Shown here in pieces: positions 1-10,466 of a stretch of 64,000 nt of DNA; position 1 is the first letter of the stretch; each line of letters opens with the position of its first letter. The position numbers were made by a program, and so were the translations under genes. Source of the stretch: Symsagittifera roscoffensis (Eukaryota > Xenacoelomorpha > Acoela > Convolutidae); NCBI RefSeq assembly GCF_963678635.1, contig NC_087065.1, positions 21,087,480 to 21,151,479 on the forward strand. The letters run 5' to 3'. The notes beneath the pieces are model-generated. The model was not told the DNA's origin and ran no database searches. It saw nothing but the letters and a program-made list of their open reading frames with translations.

Positions 1-867
1 CAATCTCTAAAAACCACAAATTTTCAATGGTTTTCATTTGAAAAATCATAATTTTGAATCAAACATATATGTTAGTCGTATATTCATATAGTCATATATT
101 CTTAGTCGTTCGAGCTGAAGATAACTCAACATAATTGACGTTTATCAAAATGCATTGAAACTACAAAATGGCACACAAGTTTTTGGAAACTGCTGTTGCC
201 AAATTGGTGTGAGAGCGTTGCTTAGTGTGAAACAGCTATCGTCCTGACGGAATCCGAAGTTTCAGGTAGAGTGTTGATCATAAGGCTTGATTTTTTGTCT
301 TACTATTTCAAACAACTAACGGTTTTTCGAAGACAAGTCCTTTTAAAAGAGAAGACAAATATCGATGCAAAATTGAGAAGAAATATCATGATGCGAACTG
401 TTTGGATCCTGCTAGTGATCAGAACATGAATGTGAAAGCTTGAATCATCTCAGACATATATTGAAAGGAAGGTTGATCTCTCAATAACACAATTAGTTGT
501 AGATGAGTAATCAATTATTTTGGTCAAAAAGCCACCGTATTTTGAGATGAAATAGCGTAATCATGGAAACATTCAAAAGATCAGATTTATATTAAAAAAC
601 TCAAAATTTAATTTGTTGAGCAGAGGGTTAATCAATGATAAAAACTGATAGCGCTTCAAACTTTTGAATAGAAAGCTCTTGCTAAAATCAATTTGAACTT
701 AATTAGAAGATACTGAGAACAGTTGACCAGATTGTAGTATCAAATTAAAAAGTTATTTATTTGCATATTCTTTTAATGGAAAAATCAAAAAACTTGGATG
801 CTCAAATTATAACTCCGAATTCATATCAAGTTTTGGGTCTGTATCCATAACTTGTCTTAGCTTGTGT
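1..867. other. Non-coding host DNA
   Basis: AT-rich sequence with no reading frame, RNA gene or repeat that I can support. Confidence 0.5.
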
Positions 868-1832
868 TCAGTCTTTGCCGATTGAATTTGCTCTAATTTG
901 AATATCTGCTTTCCTTAAAAGTCGCAAATAAGTTCTCACCTGCTTTATTCGATGGTCACTCTGTTCTGTCGTATATATTGGCACACAAATAACAGTTTTC
1001 TCCCAGTTTCTAGGTCCGCTTTGATGAATATTCTCAAAAAATCTGTTAGCACAAAATGTTAATAGGAAATACTTAACGTTTTCTAGAAGCCCCGAAAACT
1101 CTTTCCTTTTTAAAGTGGTATATGCAAGTCTTAGAAATAGCTGCAGCAAAATTAATGGGCAATTTTGGCTTGCATCAATGTTCTCGTTTTTCAAGATCTT
1201 TACCCACTTCAACTTATAAGCTCTTTCAAACTTTCAATAAAATCAAAGTTTTTGTCATAGATTTCAGACGTTTTTTCAGTCTTCAGCCAATTTCATTATT
1301 TTAGAGTTTTCAGTGTTTCGTAATTTTTCTTTGTTTTTACCTTCTTTTGGCTTAAAGCAAATTTTTATTCTTATTTCGGCCAAATTGATCATTTATTTTT
1401 GCCTAAATAGAGGTGGCGGCCGCCGAACTTGACGAATTTTCCTTTCTTCGAGACTCAGCAATAAAACATGCATTTTTGAAGGAAAATGTTCACCGCAGCC
1501 AACAGTTAAGCTACGCTGCCAAAATTTTGGCTTTCCTATATACCATATAGTTTGGTTGCATATAATAGGTATATAACGTCATTTTACATGTAAACAAGCC
1601 AATACCCCCTAACTTTAGAAGGGAAAACATGCACCAACCAAAACTTAATTCCTTTCCCGTTTCCATAAAGTGGCTGGAAAATTACCAATTTTAACCCCCC
1701 TTAAAACATGCATGCCCGAAAAAGTAGGAGCTTTAACCCCTTTGGGGGTTAAAAGTGGTAAGTACAACGGCACATCGAAAAAAAGGGGGGGTTAAAAGTG
1801 GTCATTTTCCTAGCCACTTTTACTATACTACA
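868..1832 (-). pseudogene. Decayed relative of the Polinton left end and its first gene
   Basis: Read on the minus strand, this stretch parallels 8316-9454 of the Polinton. Seen: a 21-base block GCCAACAGTTAAGCTACGCTG at 1498-1520, also present in inverted orientation at 8707-8727; a CGGCCGCCG block about 80 bases away in both places; then an ATG (near 1390) followed by a frame beginning MINLAEIR, resembling the start of the Polinton first gene (MIKLSNFEIR), broken by stops after about 37 codons. A further open frame continues at 1212-868. On the other side a G/C-run fold-back (1667-1820) ends in TACTATACTAC, reminiscent of the Polinton terminus ATACAATACTACT. Inference: remnant of a second, diverged Polinton end. 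Confidence 0.45.
1667..1820. repeat. Fold-back repeat with C/G runs
   Basis: An inverted repeat: arm 1667-1702 (AAAGTGGCTGGAAAAT...) matches the reverse complement of 1781-1820 with a few mismatches. A smaller hairpin, TTAACCCCTTTGGGGGTTAA, lies between the arms. The architecture recalls the hairpin-like Polinton terminal repeat. Confidence 0.6.
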
Positions 1833-2356
1833 AAAAACGCATAATTGTTTCCAAGGTTTAGCCCCTGTAGATTATATTTCCCCCAAAATAGCAAAGTCAC
1901 AGCTTGGAGGGAACATAATTCTTTGTTTTTGTGCTGGGGGCTAGAGAAAGAAGAAGACAGAACTCTTGAATTACAGTACAAAGTACCTGCAGCATCAATA
2001 CAGTAAGTGTATAAATTTTTTTAGTTCAAATAACAGTGTGATTAAAGGTTGTCATCATCAAAAACATCAGTCATCATCAAAAACATAGTTACAAATCTAC
2101 CAGCAAAAACAGCTTTTTCGAAAAGTTTTTGAATGGTGAAGTATTCGTTATTTTACCGGCACAAATTTCCAACTAATCGACGTCAAAGAAAAACAATTTA
2201 TAGAGAAGCAGTTGAGATATGGTTGCCGGGTATTGGTGGAAAAAATTAGATTTGAGTTCAACTGCTTCTCTAGATTCTCTAGAGACAACAACATTAGACT
2301 GGCAAAAACTTGCTGTAAAAATGCTGCATAGCTTAACTGGGATAAAAGTATACTTT

Positions 2357-2425
2357 GAAGTAAAGCATACATTGAAGAACATACAGCAAAGTATACGGCA
2401 AAGCATACAGCAAAGTATACAGTGA
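2357..2425. repeat. Short tandem repeat, ~15-bp unit
   Basis: About five imperfect copies of a unit resembling ACAGCAAAGTATAC follow each other directly. Its right end abuts the long palindrome at 2427. Confidence 0.6.
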
Positions 2426-2426
2426 A

Positions 2427-2700
2427 GAAAAAAAATCAATTGCAAATATGTCGCTTGAATTTTTCATTCTAATCTTTTGTTTCGAGCTCAAGTAAACAGT
2501 TTTTTTTGAGAAAAAGGGCAATTTTTTGAAAAAATGGACAATAATTACCCGCAATGTTTTTGGTTGCACCAATCAAAAACGTAGCGGGTAATTATTGTCC
2601 ATTTTTGTTGGCCATTTTCTCAAAAAAACTTTTTTACTTGAGCTCGAAACAAAAGATTAGAATGAAAAATTCTAGCGATATATTTGCAATAGATTTTTTT
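2427..2700. repeat. Long near-perfect palindrome
   Basis: The left arm (about 2427-2552) is the reverse complement of the right arm (about 2584-2700) with few differences; the ~30-base centre is itself partly palindromic (GTTTTTG ... CAAAAAC). Such structures are typical of fold-back transposons or MITEs. I see no coding capacity and no certain target duplication. Confidence 0.7.
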
Positions 2701-3979
2701 ACATGAATCATATAAAATAAGTAGATCGGTTTCTGTATACTGCTTATCAAAAAAATATCAATTTCATTTTAATACATTTAAATTCAGTTGGTTGCAAGGA
2801 TTTTTTAAATTGATTCGAAGCGTCCTTTGGAAATTGAAATGAAGCAAGCATACACGATAGATTTGTCCGCTTAATGTACCAAAGTACATCCATCACATTT
2901 TTCAATTTTTTCGATACATTAAGAAAAACGATGCATTAACAATCAGTTTTTGAATGCATTCATTTAATAAGGTTTTTATTATTGCATTTTCCTCTAAGAA
3001 ATCCAATAGAATTGTTTGCACGTATTTCTCGGAATCTTTTTTTTCGAGTTTTTTCGTTTACGTAAAAAAATATCTTGAGTGGAAAATTTGCATTTTTCCA
3101 GGTAGGGGGTAAAAACTTGTTCATTTTAATAGTTAATGAATACAAAATTTTTTAGTGTGGCCTGATTATTGGTTTGCCATCAATGCTTGCTCACGCAGGT
3201 ACAGTAAAATTGGGGCTTTCTAAGATTAAATTTTCGAAATGCATCATAGCATTCATTGGTTCACTGTTATTTGCTGAAAATAGAACCTGATTAACAGAAC
3301 CAAAAATCCCCTAAGTTAAAAACTCATGCTTGAAATGATTAGAATTCTGAGTAATTTGTGTTATTATTTCATTGATGCTTTTATTGCTTCAATTAATTTA
3401 TATAGATGAAATGAAAATGAAATTTTTGCAAGGATACACTATAAACAGAAACCAACAATAATCAGAGCAGATCAAGTCTAATTTATCAGAGCAAATAGAC
3501 CCATTTTTTTGCACACTCGAACATTTCATGTTTTTTTTGCACCGGTAATCGATCACAAGGCGCTGAAAAATGTATAATGGTAGTTCAACTTATTCAAACA
3601 ATCAAACCTAGTTCTCAGCTATCTAAAACAAATCTTAAAAACTAAACAAGACTGCTCGTATCAGGGTGAAGCCCTGAATGTTCCGACAGCCTGTTAAGGT
3701 ATATGCAGCAGTAATAACATAATTATCATTAACATATTAAATGTAATAAAATAAAATGAATTTTTTTTCTCCTAAAATTTGAATTTTTTTTAACAAAAAT
3801 CATCCCCCACATGTCATAAAATAAAAAAGAATAGCTCGAAATATAGTGCGCTTTAATTGTCCCAAATTGGCCAAATAGGCAATTTTTAAATCCTCATCAC
3901 TTTACAAAAAATGATCACAGGGAAAAAATCTTTTCAAATTAAAGCTCAGAACAATAATACTTTTTGAATGATTCAAAAA
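2701..3979. other. Non-coding host DNA
   Basis: AT-rich sequence without a supportable gene or repeat. Confidence 0.45.
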
Positions 3980-6130
3980 AGTTCCATCAAAAATGGTCAG
4001 ATAAAAAGTCGAAATTTGTCTAGAGAAAAAAGACCAGCCCGAGCACAAATATTCCGTTACTTTCGTATCGAAAGTCGGAACAAAAAACTAGCCTTGTATA
4101 TGATGGAACTTAAAAAAACCTTGCTTATAATTCTAAAACTTCTAAAGCTCTTCTAGGTCGAAGGTCAAAGATTTCTATGATAAAACTAGATACAATAACG
4201 TCACCTGAAAAATTTTAAAAGTTAAAAATAAGTTAAACTGTGATTAATCATCTTTTTGAGATAGTTTTTTTTGGAACTAGTTTAGGATGCGTTTTTGGCC
4301 GCACCAAATTTTCATGAGTAATGTTGTCTAAATAATGTTGTCTGAGAATGTTGTTTATATAATCGATAACGCTTGTTAATCGCAATCGTAATTATTGTGA
4401 CAAATTTGGACCACTTTATCATAATCAATTATTATCCATTTCAACGATTAGAAACAATTGAAACTTTTGATCGATTGTTTGTTAAGTTTAGTGAGACTTA
4501 CTTCAAACATCCAAAAAAAACCCATTATAATTGACACTTCATGATCATATAAAAGTGTGTACTAAAATTGGTTATATTTTGATTTCATGGAAAAAAAAAT
4601 TGGCATGCTTTGACGTTCTCGACTATCAACTAACCAACAAATTAAATTGTTTTTAATGGATGCGTCACATATGACTTTTTTAGATGTTTTGTCTGAAAGT
4701 AACTATAAAAATAACTAATAGGCAAAAGATACAATTTTGCATCGATTCTGTTTCAAAATTGCTGCGCTTAAAATGTCTCAAGAAATTCACAAAAGTTACC
4801 TATTTCTTAACGCATAAATTTTCAGGTCTTCAACATTTAAAGGGTCCGTCTAATTCTTCTAGCTTGTGTTTAACAAGACGCGATGACTGATTGTTGATTA
4901 ATGCAAAATTTCGACGCAGGTCTTTTTTGATCAAATTTTTTTGCTCAATTTTTATTTTAAAACTGATCAAGATCTTCGGAAAAAGGCAAGACTTGACTTA
5001 TGTTTCGACTTTCTCGATTCTATTTTTTGCTCGTTTTAAAAATTTCAGTCGCAAATATGAAATCTTGTTTCCAAAAAAAGTTCCATCAAAAATGGTTAGA
5101 TAAAAAGTCGAAAATTGTCTAAAGAAAAAAAACACCCCGACCACAAAAATTCCGTTACTTTCCTATCGAAAGTCGGAACAAAAAACTAGCATTGTATGTG
5201 ATGGAACTTAAAAAAACCTTGCGTATAATTCTAAAAGTTTTAAAGCTCTTATAGGTCGAAGGTCAAAGACTTCTACGATAAAACTAGATACAATAACGTC
5301 ACCTGAAAAAATTTAAAAGTTAAAAATAAGTTAAGCTGTGATTAGTTATCTTTTTAAGATAGTTTTTTTTGGAACTAGTTTAGGATGCGTTTTTGGCCGC
5401 ATCAAACTTTCATGAGTAATGTTGTCTAAATAATGTTGTCTAGGAATGTTGTGTTTATAATCGATAATGCTTGTTAATCGCAAGCGTTTTTATTGTGACA
5501 AATTGTGACAAATTTTTGATCGATTGTTTGTAAAGTTTAAAGAGACTTACTTCAAACATCCAAAAAAATTACCCATTATAATTGACACTTCATGATCATA
5601 TAAAAGTGTGTACTAAAAGTGGTTATATTTTGATTTCATCGAAAAAATATTGGCATGCTTTGACGTTCTCGACTATCAACTAACCAACAAATTAAAGTGT
5701 TTATCATGGATGCCTCACATGTGACTTTTTAGATGCTTTGCCTGAAAGTAAGAACAACTAATAGGAAAAAGATACAATTTTGCATCGATTCTGTTTCAAA
5801 ATTGCTGCGCGTAAATTGTCTCAAGAAATTCACAAAAGTTACCTATTTCTTACCGCATAAACTTTCAGGTCTTCAACATTTAAAGGGTCCGTCTAATTCT
5901 TCTAGCTTGTGTTTAACAAGACGCGATGACTGATTGTTGATTAATGCAAAATTTCGACGCAGGTCTTTTTTGATCAGATTTTTTTGCTCAATTTTTATTT
6001 TAAAACTGATCAAGATCTTCGGAAAAAAGGCAAGACTTGACTTATGTTTCGACTTTCTCGATTCTATTTTATGCTCGTGTTAAAAATTTCAGTCGCAAAA
6101 CTGGTTTATCTTGTTTCGAAAAAAAAAGTT
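3980..6130. repeat. Tandem duplication, ~1.1 kb unit
   Basis: Unit one (about 3980-5083) and unit two (about 5084-6130) align over their whole length with scattered substitutions and small indels, for example GTTCCATCAAAAATGG at 3981 and 5083. A third unit seems to start at about 6128 and is cut off by the retrotransposon at 6161. Short reading frames in both units (4684-4890, 5733-5933) are not conserved at their 5' ends and are probably not genes. Confidence 0.75.
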
Positions 6131-6164
6131 CAATCAAGTCGATCACCTTGGCCCGTAATAAGTG

Positions 6165-6380
6165 TGTCGAGAAGGTAAAACTGTCGTTGTCCAATTGTTA
6201 ATTCCGATAGAAGGGATTGTCAACTTAATCTCACAAAGTTAGCATAAAGAGTGGCTAGAAACAGTATCCAAGGGTGACAGACTGTTCCAAGGACAAACAC
6301 CTGCTAATCAATTAGTCTAGCACCAAGAGTGAACATTTGATTGACAGCTTCCGAAATGAACTCAATTACTCTATACAACA
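6165..6380 (-). repeat. 3' LTR of the retrotransposon
   Basis: 216 bp, TG...CA ended on both strands, matching 32260-32475 except at about three positions. It is the 3' LTR because the coding strand is minus and a purine tract lies just inside it. Confidence 0.9.
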
Positions 6381-6391
6381 CTTCCCCTTCG
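6381..6391 (-). promoter_or_regulatory. Polypurine tract of the retrotransposon
   Basis: On the minus strand CGAAGGGGAAG lies immediately next to the 3' LTR, the position expected for the primer of plus-strand DNA synthesis. Confidence 0.65.
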
Positions 6392-6628
6392 ATAATGAAA
6401 CTTTAATTGAGTAGAAATGGTTTCGCTGGTTGACTTTAATGACTGAAATGATTGATCATAGATGGTTGAAAAGAATTACTAGCTTCATGTTTGGATACAA
6501 TTTAGACTTTAATAGTGACAACTTTTATAAACTAAAAGATCACTGAGTAGTGATACCAATTGAGTTTTAAGTCACTAATGACTCACCCTCTACCTGGGTT
6601 AGGACAGTTTTTCGGAAAGTTTTGTAAA

Positions 6629-8310
6629 TCAATTGTTTCCTTCCTTGTTTTGATTGATGAAGTCAATCATTACACCCCCCATCTTGGTGACCGCCGTTCT
6701 TTTGCGCCCGCTTTTTCTAGACGTCGTGGATGATGTCTCGTCCTGGCTCTCCCCCTGGCTGCTAAATGAGACCAGCTTTGCTTTCTTTGATGAGGCTCCT
6801 TTTTTTGTACTGGCGGTGATCGGCTTCGACTGGTCCCCTGGATTGGACATTCCTTGCTCCCTTGGATTTTGATTATCCAACTCGCTGCCTTGTGCCGGAA
6901 TGGTGTCCTGTTCAGTTCCAACCTCGGCCTCTGGTAGTGTTGCTGCTGAGCGTTCTATAGGTGCTTCAGGGGTGGTAGTTAAAGGCTGTTTGGCTCGTTT
7001 TACCGAGATAATCGGTAAGTCCTCGCTGTCTTCTGATTCAGAGTCGGTATCTTCGAAACGGCGCCCGGTCCTTTCACGTTTCTTTTTCGCAATTCGCTGT
7101 GCTAATCGTTCCTTTACTTCGCGCGGAGTCGGCGGTGGTAATGCTGTTTGAATGGCTCGCTGTTTCACTTCGCTCGATGGTACCGGTAATACCGATTTGG
7201 CTGGAATTTTAGACTTCTTTGGTATGGGCTTCGTGGCCACTCCCGATTTCCTAAGCACAACCCCATTGTCTAACGTTAGTGTATGTGTACTCTCAGATTT
7301 AATTTTAGAATGAATTTGTCTATACCTTTTTAGGTTTTTGTTCCCAGTTCGCTGAAACAACAATCCGGATGGTCCCGGTTGTCCATTGGGGTTCGCACTT
7401 CTCAGTATCGACGGTTCGTCGTCTTGATTCGCGGATTGGTCCACTGTAAAGCGTCGTGCATGGGTCCTGTTTTTGATATCGTAGGCGAGGTCTGATCTTA
7501 CACTCCAGTTTGTATCAGCTGGATGGGGCATATCTTGCACATTAGGATCGGTGGCATCTAAACAAGCCTTTTTTGTTTTTATAACCCGTGACCAATCCAG
7601 ATTTTGCAGCGATGGTTTTCTAGTAAGATTCCGTAAAACTGTGTTTGCTTCTCTACCATGATGGGCTTCAAAGGGCGAAATTTTAAGTGTCGAGTTTTTT
7701 GAGAATCTGAGGGCACCAAGGGCCCGTTCGACCATTTTCTCCAAGGGTTCAGGATTCTTTTCGTGAGCAAAGGTAAGAATAGAGTTCTTAAGACTGCCAA
7801 TGGTACGCTCGACGCACCCGGTTGCTCGATGGTCGTTTACTGGTGATTTATTGATTTCAATGCCCTCCCCATTACAAAAAGCTTTAATCGCGTTTGACAT
7901 GAAACTAGTTCCCTGATCAATGTGGACTTTCCGTGGCACCCCGTGGTTTGATACATAGTTCTTCGAGAATTTCAATATTTTGTCTGATCGATTATTTCCA
8001 CAGACCATTGCCGATGGCCAACGAGAGAACCGGTCGACTGCCACTAGCACATATTTTGGGGATTCGTTTAAGTAATTGATGGGGCCCCAAAAATCTAATT
8101 GGAGTGATTCATCTGGTTCTTTTGGTTCCGGTACCGATCCCAGTTGATTTTTATTTATTAACGTCTTTAAGTTCTTACCAGCTTGCGGGTATTCAGCGAG
8201 TATACAATCCATTGCGCGCTGGAATTCCGCGGGCATTGTGGTGAGACCATAGAATCCGGTTTTGAACCGGTATGTACCCGTCGAGCGGCCTCCAATAAGA
8301 AAAAATTGCA
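6629..8310 (-). pseudogene. Retrotransposon pol, 3' part: RT fragment fused to integrase
   Basis: The frame starts inside RT at the Polinton junction. A short RT segment (GFYGLTTMPAEFQ, about residues 20-32) is followed without a break by an integrase core: D in LQLDFWGP, D in VHIDQGTSF and E in GCVERTIGSLK form the D,D-35-E triad. The RT palm with YxDD, RNase H and the integrase zinc finger, expected between these parts in this family, are absent, yet the frame stays open. After the core comes a long basic, Ser/Pro-rich tail of about 300 residues. The 5' part of pol is at 30336-30798, across the Polinton. Not functional as it stands. Confidence 0.8.
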
Positions 8311-8315
8311 CTGTA
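8310..8315. other. Polinton target-site duplication, left
   Basis: ACTGTA directly precedes the left terminal repeat and recurs directly after the right one at 27269-27274. Six bases is the characteristic Polinton/Maverick target duplication. Confidence 0.85.
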
Positions 8316-8555
8316 AGTAGTATTGTATCGTGTCCCGGATCCTAAGGGGGGGGGGTCCTTCCTAAGGGGGGGTCCTCACGTAAAGCAAAATCCTAGGAAA
8401 GGGGTCCTTAATTTTTTGGAGGACCCTCATCCTAGGATTTTGTAAACGAAAGAGATTTTCCACCCAAAAAGCAGAAGACCCCCTACTTAGGATCTTGCTA
8501 AGTTTAGCTTAACAACAAGGGACACGATACAAAAATCTTTCTAATTCCAAATTTT
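8316..8555. repeat. Polinton left terminal inverted repeat
   Basis: The outer ~125 bases are nearly identical to the reverse complement of 27144-27268; the inner part is more diverged but alignable to about 8555. The repeat is itself fold-back: the outer TTGTATCGTGTCCC recurs inverted as GGGACACGATACAA at 8522-8535, and CAAAATCCTAGGA / TCCTAGGATTTTG form an internal palindrome around GGGGTCC...GGACCC. Confidence 0.88.
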
Positions 8556-8833
8556 GGGGTCCTAATTATTGGTCCTGATTAATTATATGAATCATATTAA
8601 TTGTTATGCTTGTTTAGGGTAAATGAACTTTCGACCTAGTTGAAATTTGTTAGTGAACGGGGAATTGACTTTTATGGTATATAATAAAAATTCGCCGGCC
8701 ATTTTGGCAGCGTAGCTTAACTGTTGGCAGCAGTAAACTAATTCCTTAACTTGACCTAAATTTTATGGTGAAAAGGCAGTAAATTGAAATTACTCTCAAA
8801 AGGCGGCGGCCGTTTCTGGGTAAAATATACCAA
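8556..8833 (+). promoter_or_regulatory. Left leader region of the Polinton
   Basis: Non-coding stretch between the terminal repeat and the first gene. It contains CAGCGTAGCTTAACTGTTGGC (8707-8727) and GCGGCGGCCG (8802-8812) at a spacing also found in the decayed copy at 1417-1520, next to a TATATACCATA-like block. Conservation of these islands while surrounding bases differ suggests promoter or replication signals; this is inference. Confidence 0.4.
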
Positions 8834-9454
8834 ATGATAAAATTGTCAAATTTTGAAATAAGAAAAATGAAATTAGAGGGAACTTGGTGTACTGAAGATA
8901 TTGATAATGAACATTTACAATTAAGAGTGTTTTCAACCGCAGAAAAAAACTCATTTTTCAAATTATGTAATGAACGCTACGTCGTCTTCCTCGAAAGGGC
9001 AAAGGAAATTTCAAAGAAAGAATACGAGTTGATTTTCAAAGAACAATTTTATTTGAGTGAGCTTCAACAAATCTCTTGGTGCATTTCTACAAAACAAAAG
9101 TATGGCACTGTGAGCGATTTGAATATTGCTGATTATGAAAACGTTTTCGACTATTCGTTTGACTTTAACTCATTATGGGTTGATAAAGACTTGGAGAGAA
9201 AAATCCGTCTATGTTTCAACAAGCTATCAAAATACAAAAAACTTCCGGTGGTTTATTTAATTATTTACCACCGTTATCTTAATGAGTCTAAATGGTATTT
9301 GCAAGGTCACTTTTATTTCCACTGGCTTGAAATTCAGCAGGTTGGAGAGGTGTTGGAAAAAATAAATAATGAAATTGCAAAAAAGCAGAGTAACTCCTAT
9401 TGGTTTGAAAATAATTCACGAAATTTATACGTCTTTGAAACAAACTTATCCTGA
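8834..9454 (+). CDS. Polinton hypothetical protein 1 (206 aa)
   Basis: First gene inside the left terminus. I do not recognise the family. The protein is rich in Lys, Asn, Tyr and Phe, with several aromatic stretches (for example HFYFHWLEI near residue 158) and no evident signal peptide or transmembrane helix. The start is the first ATG of the frame, just after the conserved leader. Its 3' end overlaps gene 2 by about 86 bases in another frame. A stop-riddled relative of its N-terminus seems to lie at about 1390 on the minus strand, which supports it being a real element gene. Its C-terminal two thirds are repeated at 9708-10117 by the 663-bp duplication. Confidence 0.7.
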   Translation: MIKLSNFEIRKMKLEGTWCTEDIDNEHLQLRVFSTAEKNSFFKLCNERYVVFLERAKEISKKEYELIFKEQFYLSELQQISWCISTKQKYGTVSDLNIADYENVFDYSFDFNSLWVDKDLERKIRLCFNKLSKYKKLPVVYLIIYHRYLNESKWYLQGHFYFHWLEIQQVGEVLEKINNEIAKKQSNSYWFENNSRNLYVFETNLS

Positions 9455-9719
9455 TAATTCTAACCGACGCAACTATTTTCTAGCTGCATGTTCTCTGTTT
9501 TTTGTTAGTTCTGATAACCTTAACTACGACATTTTAATTAAGTTGAGACCTTATGGTGGCTTGATTGGTATTGATAACTCTTCCTTGGACAAATATTTGA
9601 AAAATTCCAAAATTTTACGATTGCACGCTATTTTGCACGATGCGGCCGGATTTATACACGAATTTTATCAACAGGGTCCCACGTACTGTTACATGTTGCC
9701 CTGGAACAATTTTATTTGA
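9369..9719 (+). pseudogene. Truncated upstream copy of Polinton gene 2
   Basis: The first 113 codons match gene 2 (10032-10466) exactly; the frame then runs over the duplication junction into gene 1 sequence and stops after a few unrelated codons. It lacks the last ~31 residues of gene 2. Product of the 663-bp duplication. Confidence 0.75.
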
Positions 9720-10117
9720 GTGAGCTTCAACAAATCTCTTGGTGCATTTCTACAAAACAAAAGTATGGCACTGTGAGCGATTTGAATATTGCTGATTATG
9801 AAAACGTTTTCGACTATTCGTTTGACTTTAACTCATTATGGGTTGATAAAGACTTGGAGAGAAAAATCCGTCTATGTTTCAACAAGCTATCAAAATACAA
9901 AAAACTTCCGGTGGTTTATTTAATTATTTACCACCGTTATCTTAATGAGTCTAAATGGTATTTGCAAGGTCACTTTTATTTCCACTGGCTTGAAATTCAG
10001 CAGGTTGGAGAGGTGTTGGAAAAAATAAATAATGAAATTGCAAAAAAGCAGAGTAACTCCTATTGGTTTGAAAATAATTCACGAAATTTATACGTCTTTG
10101 AAACAAACTTATCCTGA
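9708..10117 (+). pseudogene. N-terminally truncated copy of Polinton gene 1
   Basis: Repeats residues ~71-206 of gene 1 without its start. The only start-like codon near the beginning (9716) is not an ATG, so translation is doubtful. Product of the 663-bp duplication. Confidence 0.7.
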
Positions 10118-10466
10118 TAATTCTAACCGACGCAACTATTTTCTAGCTGCATGTTCTCTGTTTTTTGTTAGTTCTGATAACCTTAACTACGACATTTTAA
10201 TTAAGTTGAGACCTTATGGTGGCTTGATTGGTATTGATAACTCTTCCTTGGACAAATATTTGAAAAATTCCAAAATTTTACGATTGCACGCTATTTTGCA
10301 CGATGCGGCCGGATTTATACACGAATTTTATCAACAGGGTCCCACGTACTGTTACATGTTGCCCTGGAACTGTAACAACAGCTTATTGGGACATTTGAGT
10401 GGAATAGCGTTCTGCCTTTTCATTAAGTTGAAAAAACCAGAAGTTTATCATTTACTAGAATGCTAG
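10032..10466 (+). CDS. Polinton hypothetical protein 2 (144 aa)
   Basis: Complete copy of the gene. The family is not one I can name. Visible features are a hydrophobic helix near residues 40-52 (FLAACSLFFV) and a His/Asp/Cys-containing segment (LRLHAILHDAAGFIHEF, then TYCYMLPW) that looks like a conserved core. It overlaps gene 1 sequence at its 5' end and the next gene by 7 bases at its 3' end, the tight packing typical of these elements. Confidence 0.65.
   Translation: MKLQKSRVTPIGLKIIHEIYTSLKQTYPDNSNRRNYFLAACSLFFVSSDNLNYDILIKLRPYGGLIGIDNSSLDKYLKNSKILRLHAILHDAAGFIHEFYQQGPTYCYMLPWNCNNSLLGHLSGIAFCLFIKLKKPEVYHLLEC

Larger units (their letters stand above)
9045..10370. repeat. Tandem duplication, 663-bp unit
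   Basis: 9045-9707 and 9708-10370 look identical base for base wherever compared. The junctions share GAAC (9041-9044, 9704-9707, 10367-10370), a microhomology expected of replication slippage or end joining. The unit covers the 3' part of gene 1 and the 5' part of gene 2; because of its phase one complete copy of each gene survives. An assembly error is an alternative. Confidence 0.9.

Noticed and set aside
4684-5933. Two similar short frames (68 and 66 codons) in the tandem units
   Set aside because: Their beginnings differ by indels and the similarity continues equally outside the frames, so it reflects the DNA duplication, not protein conservation.
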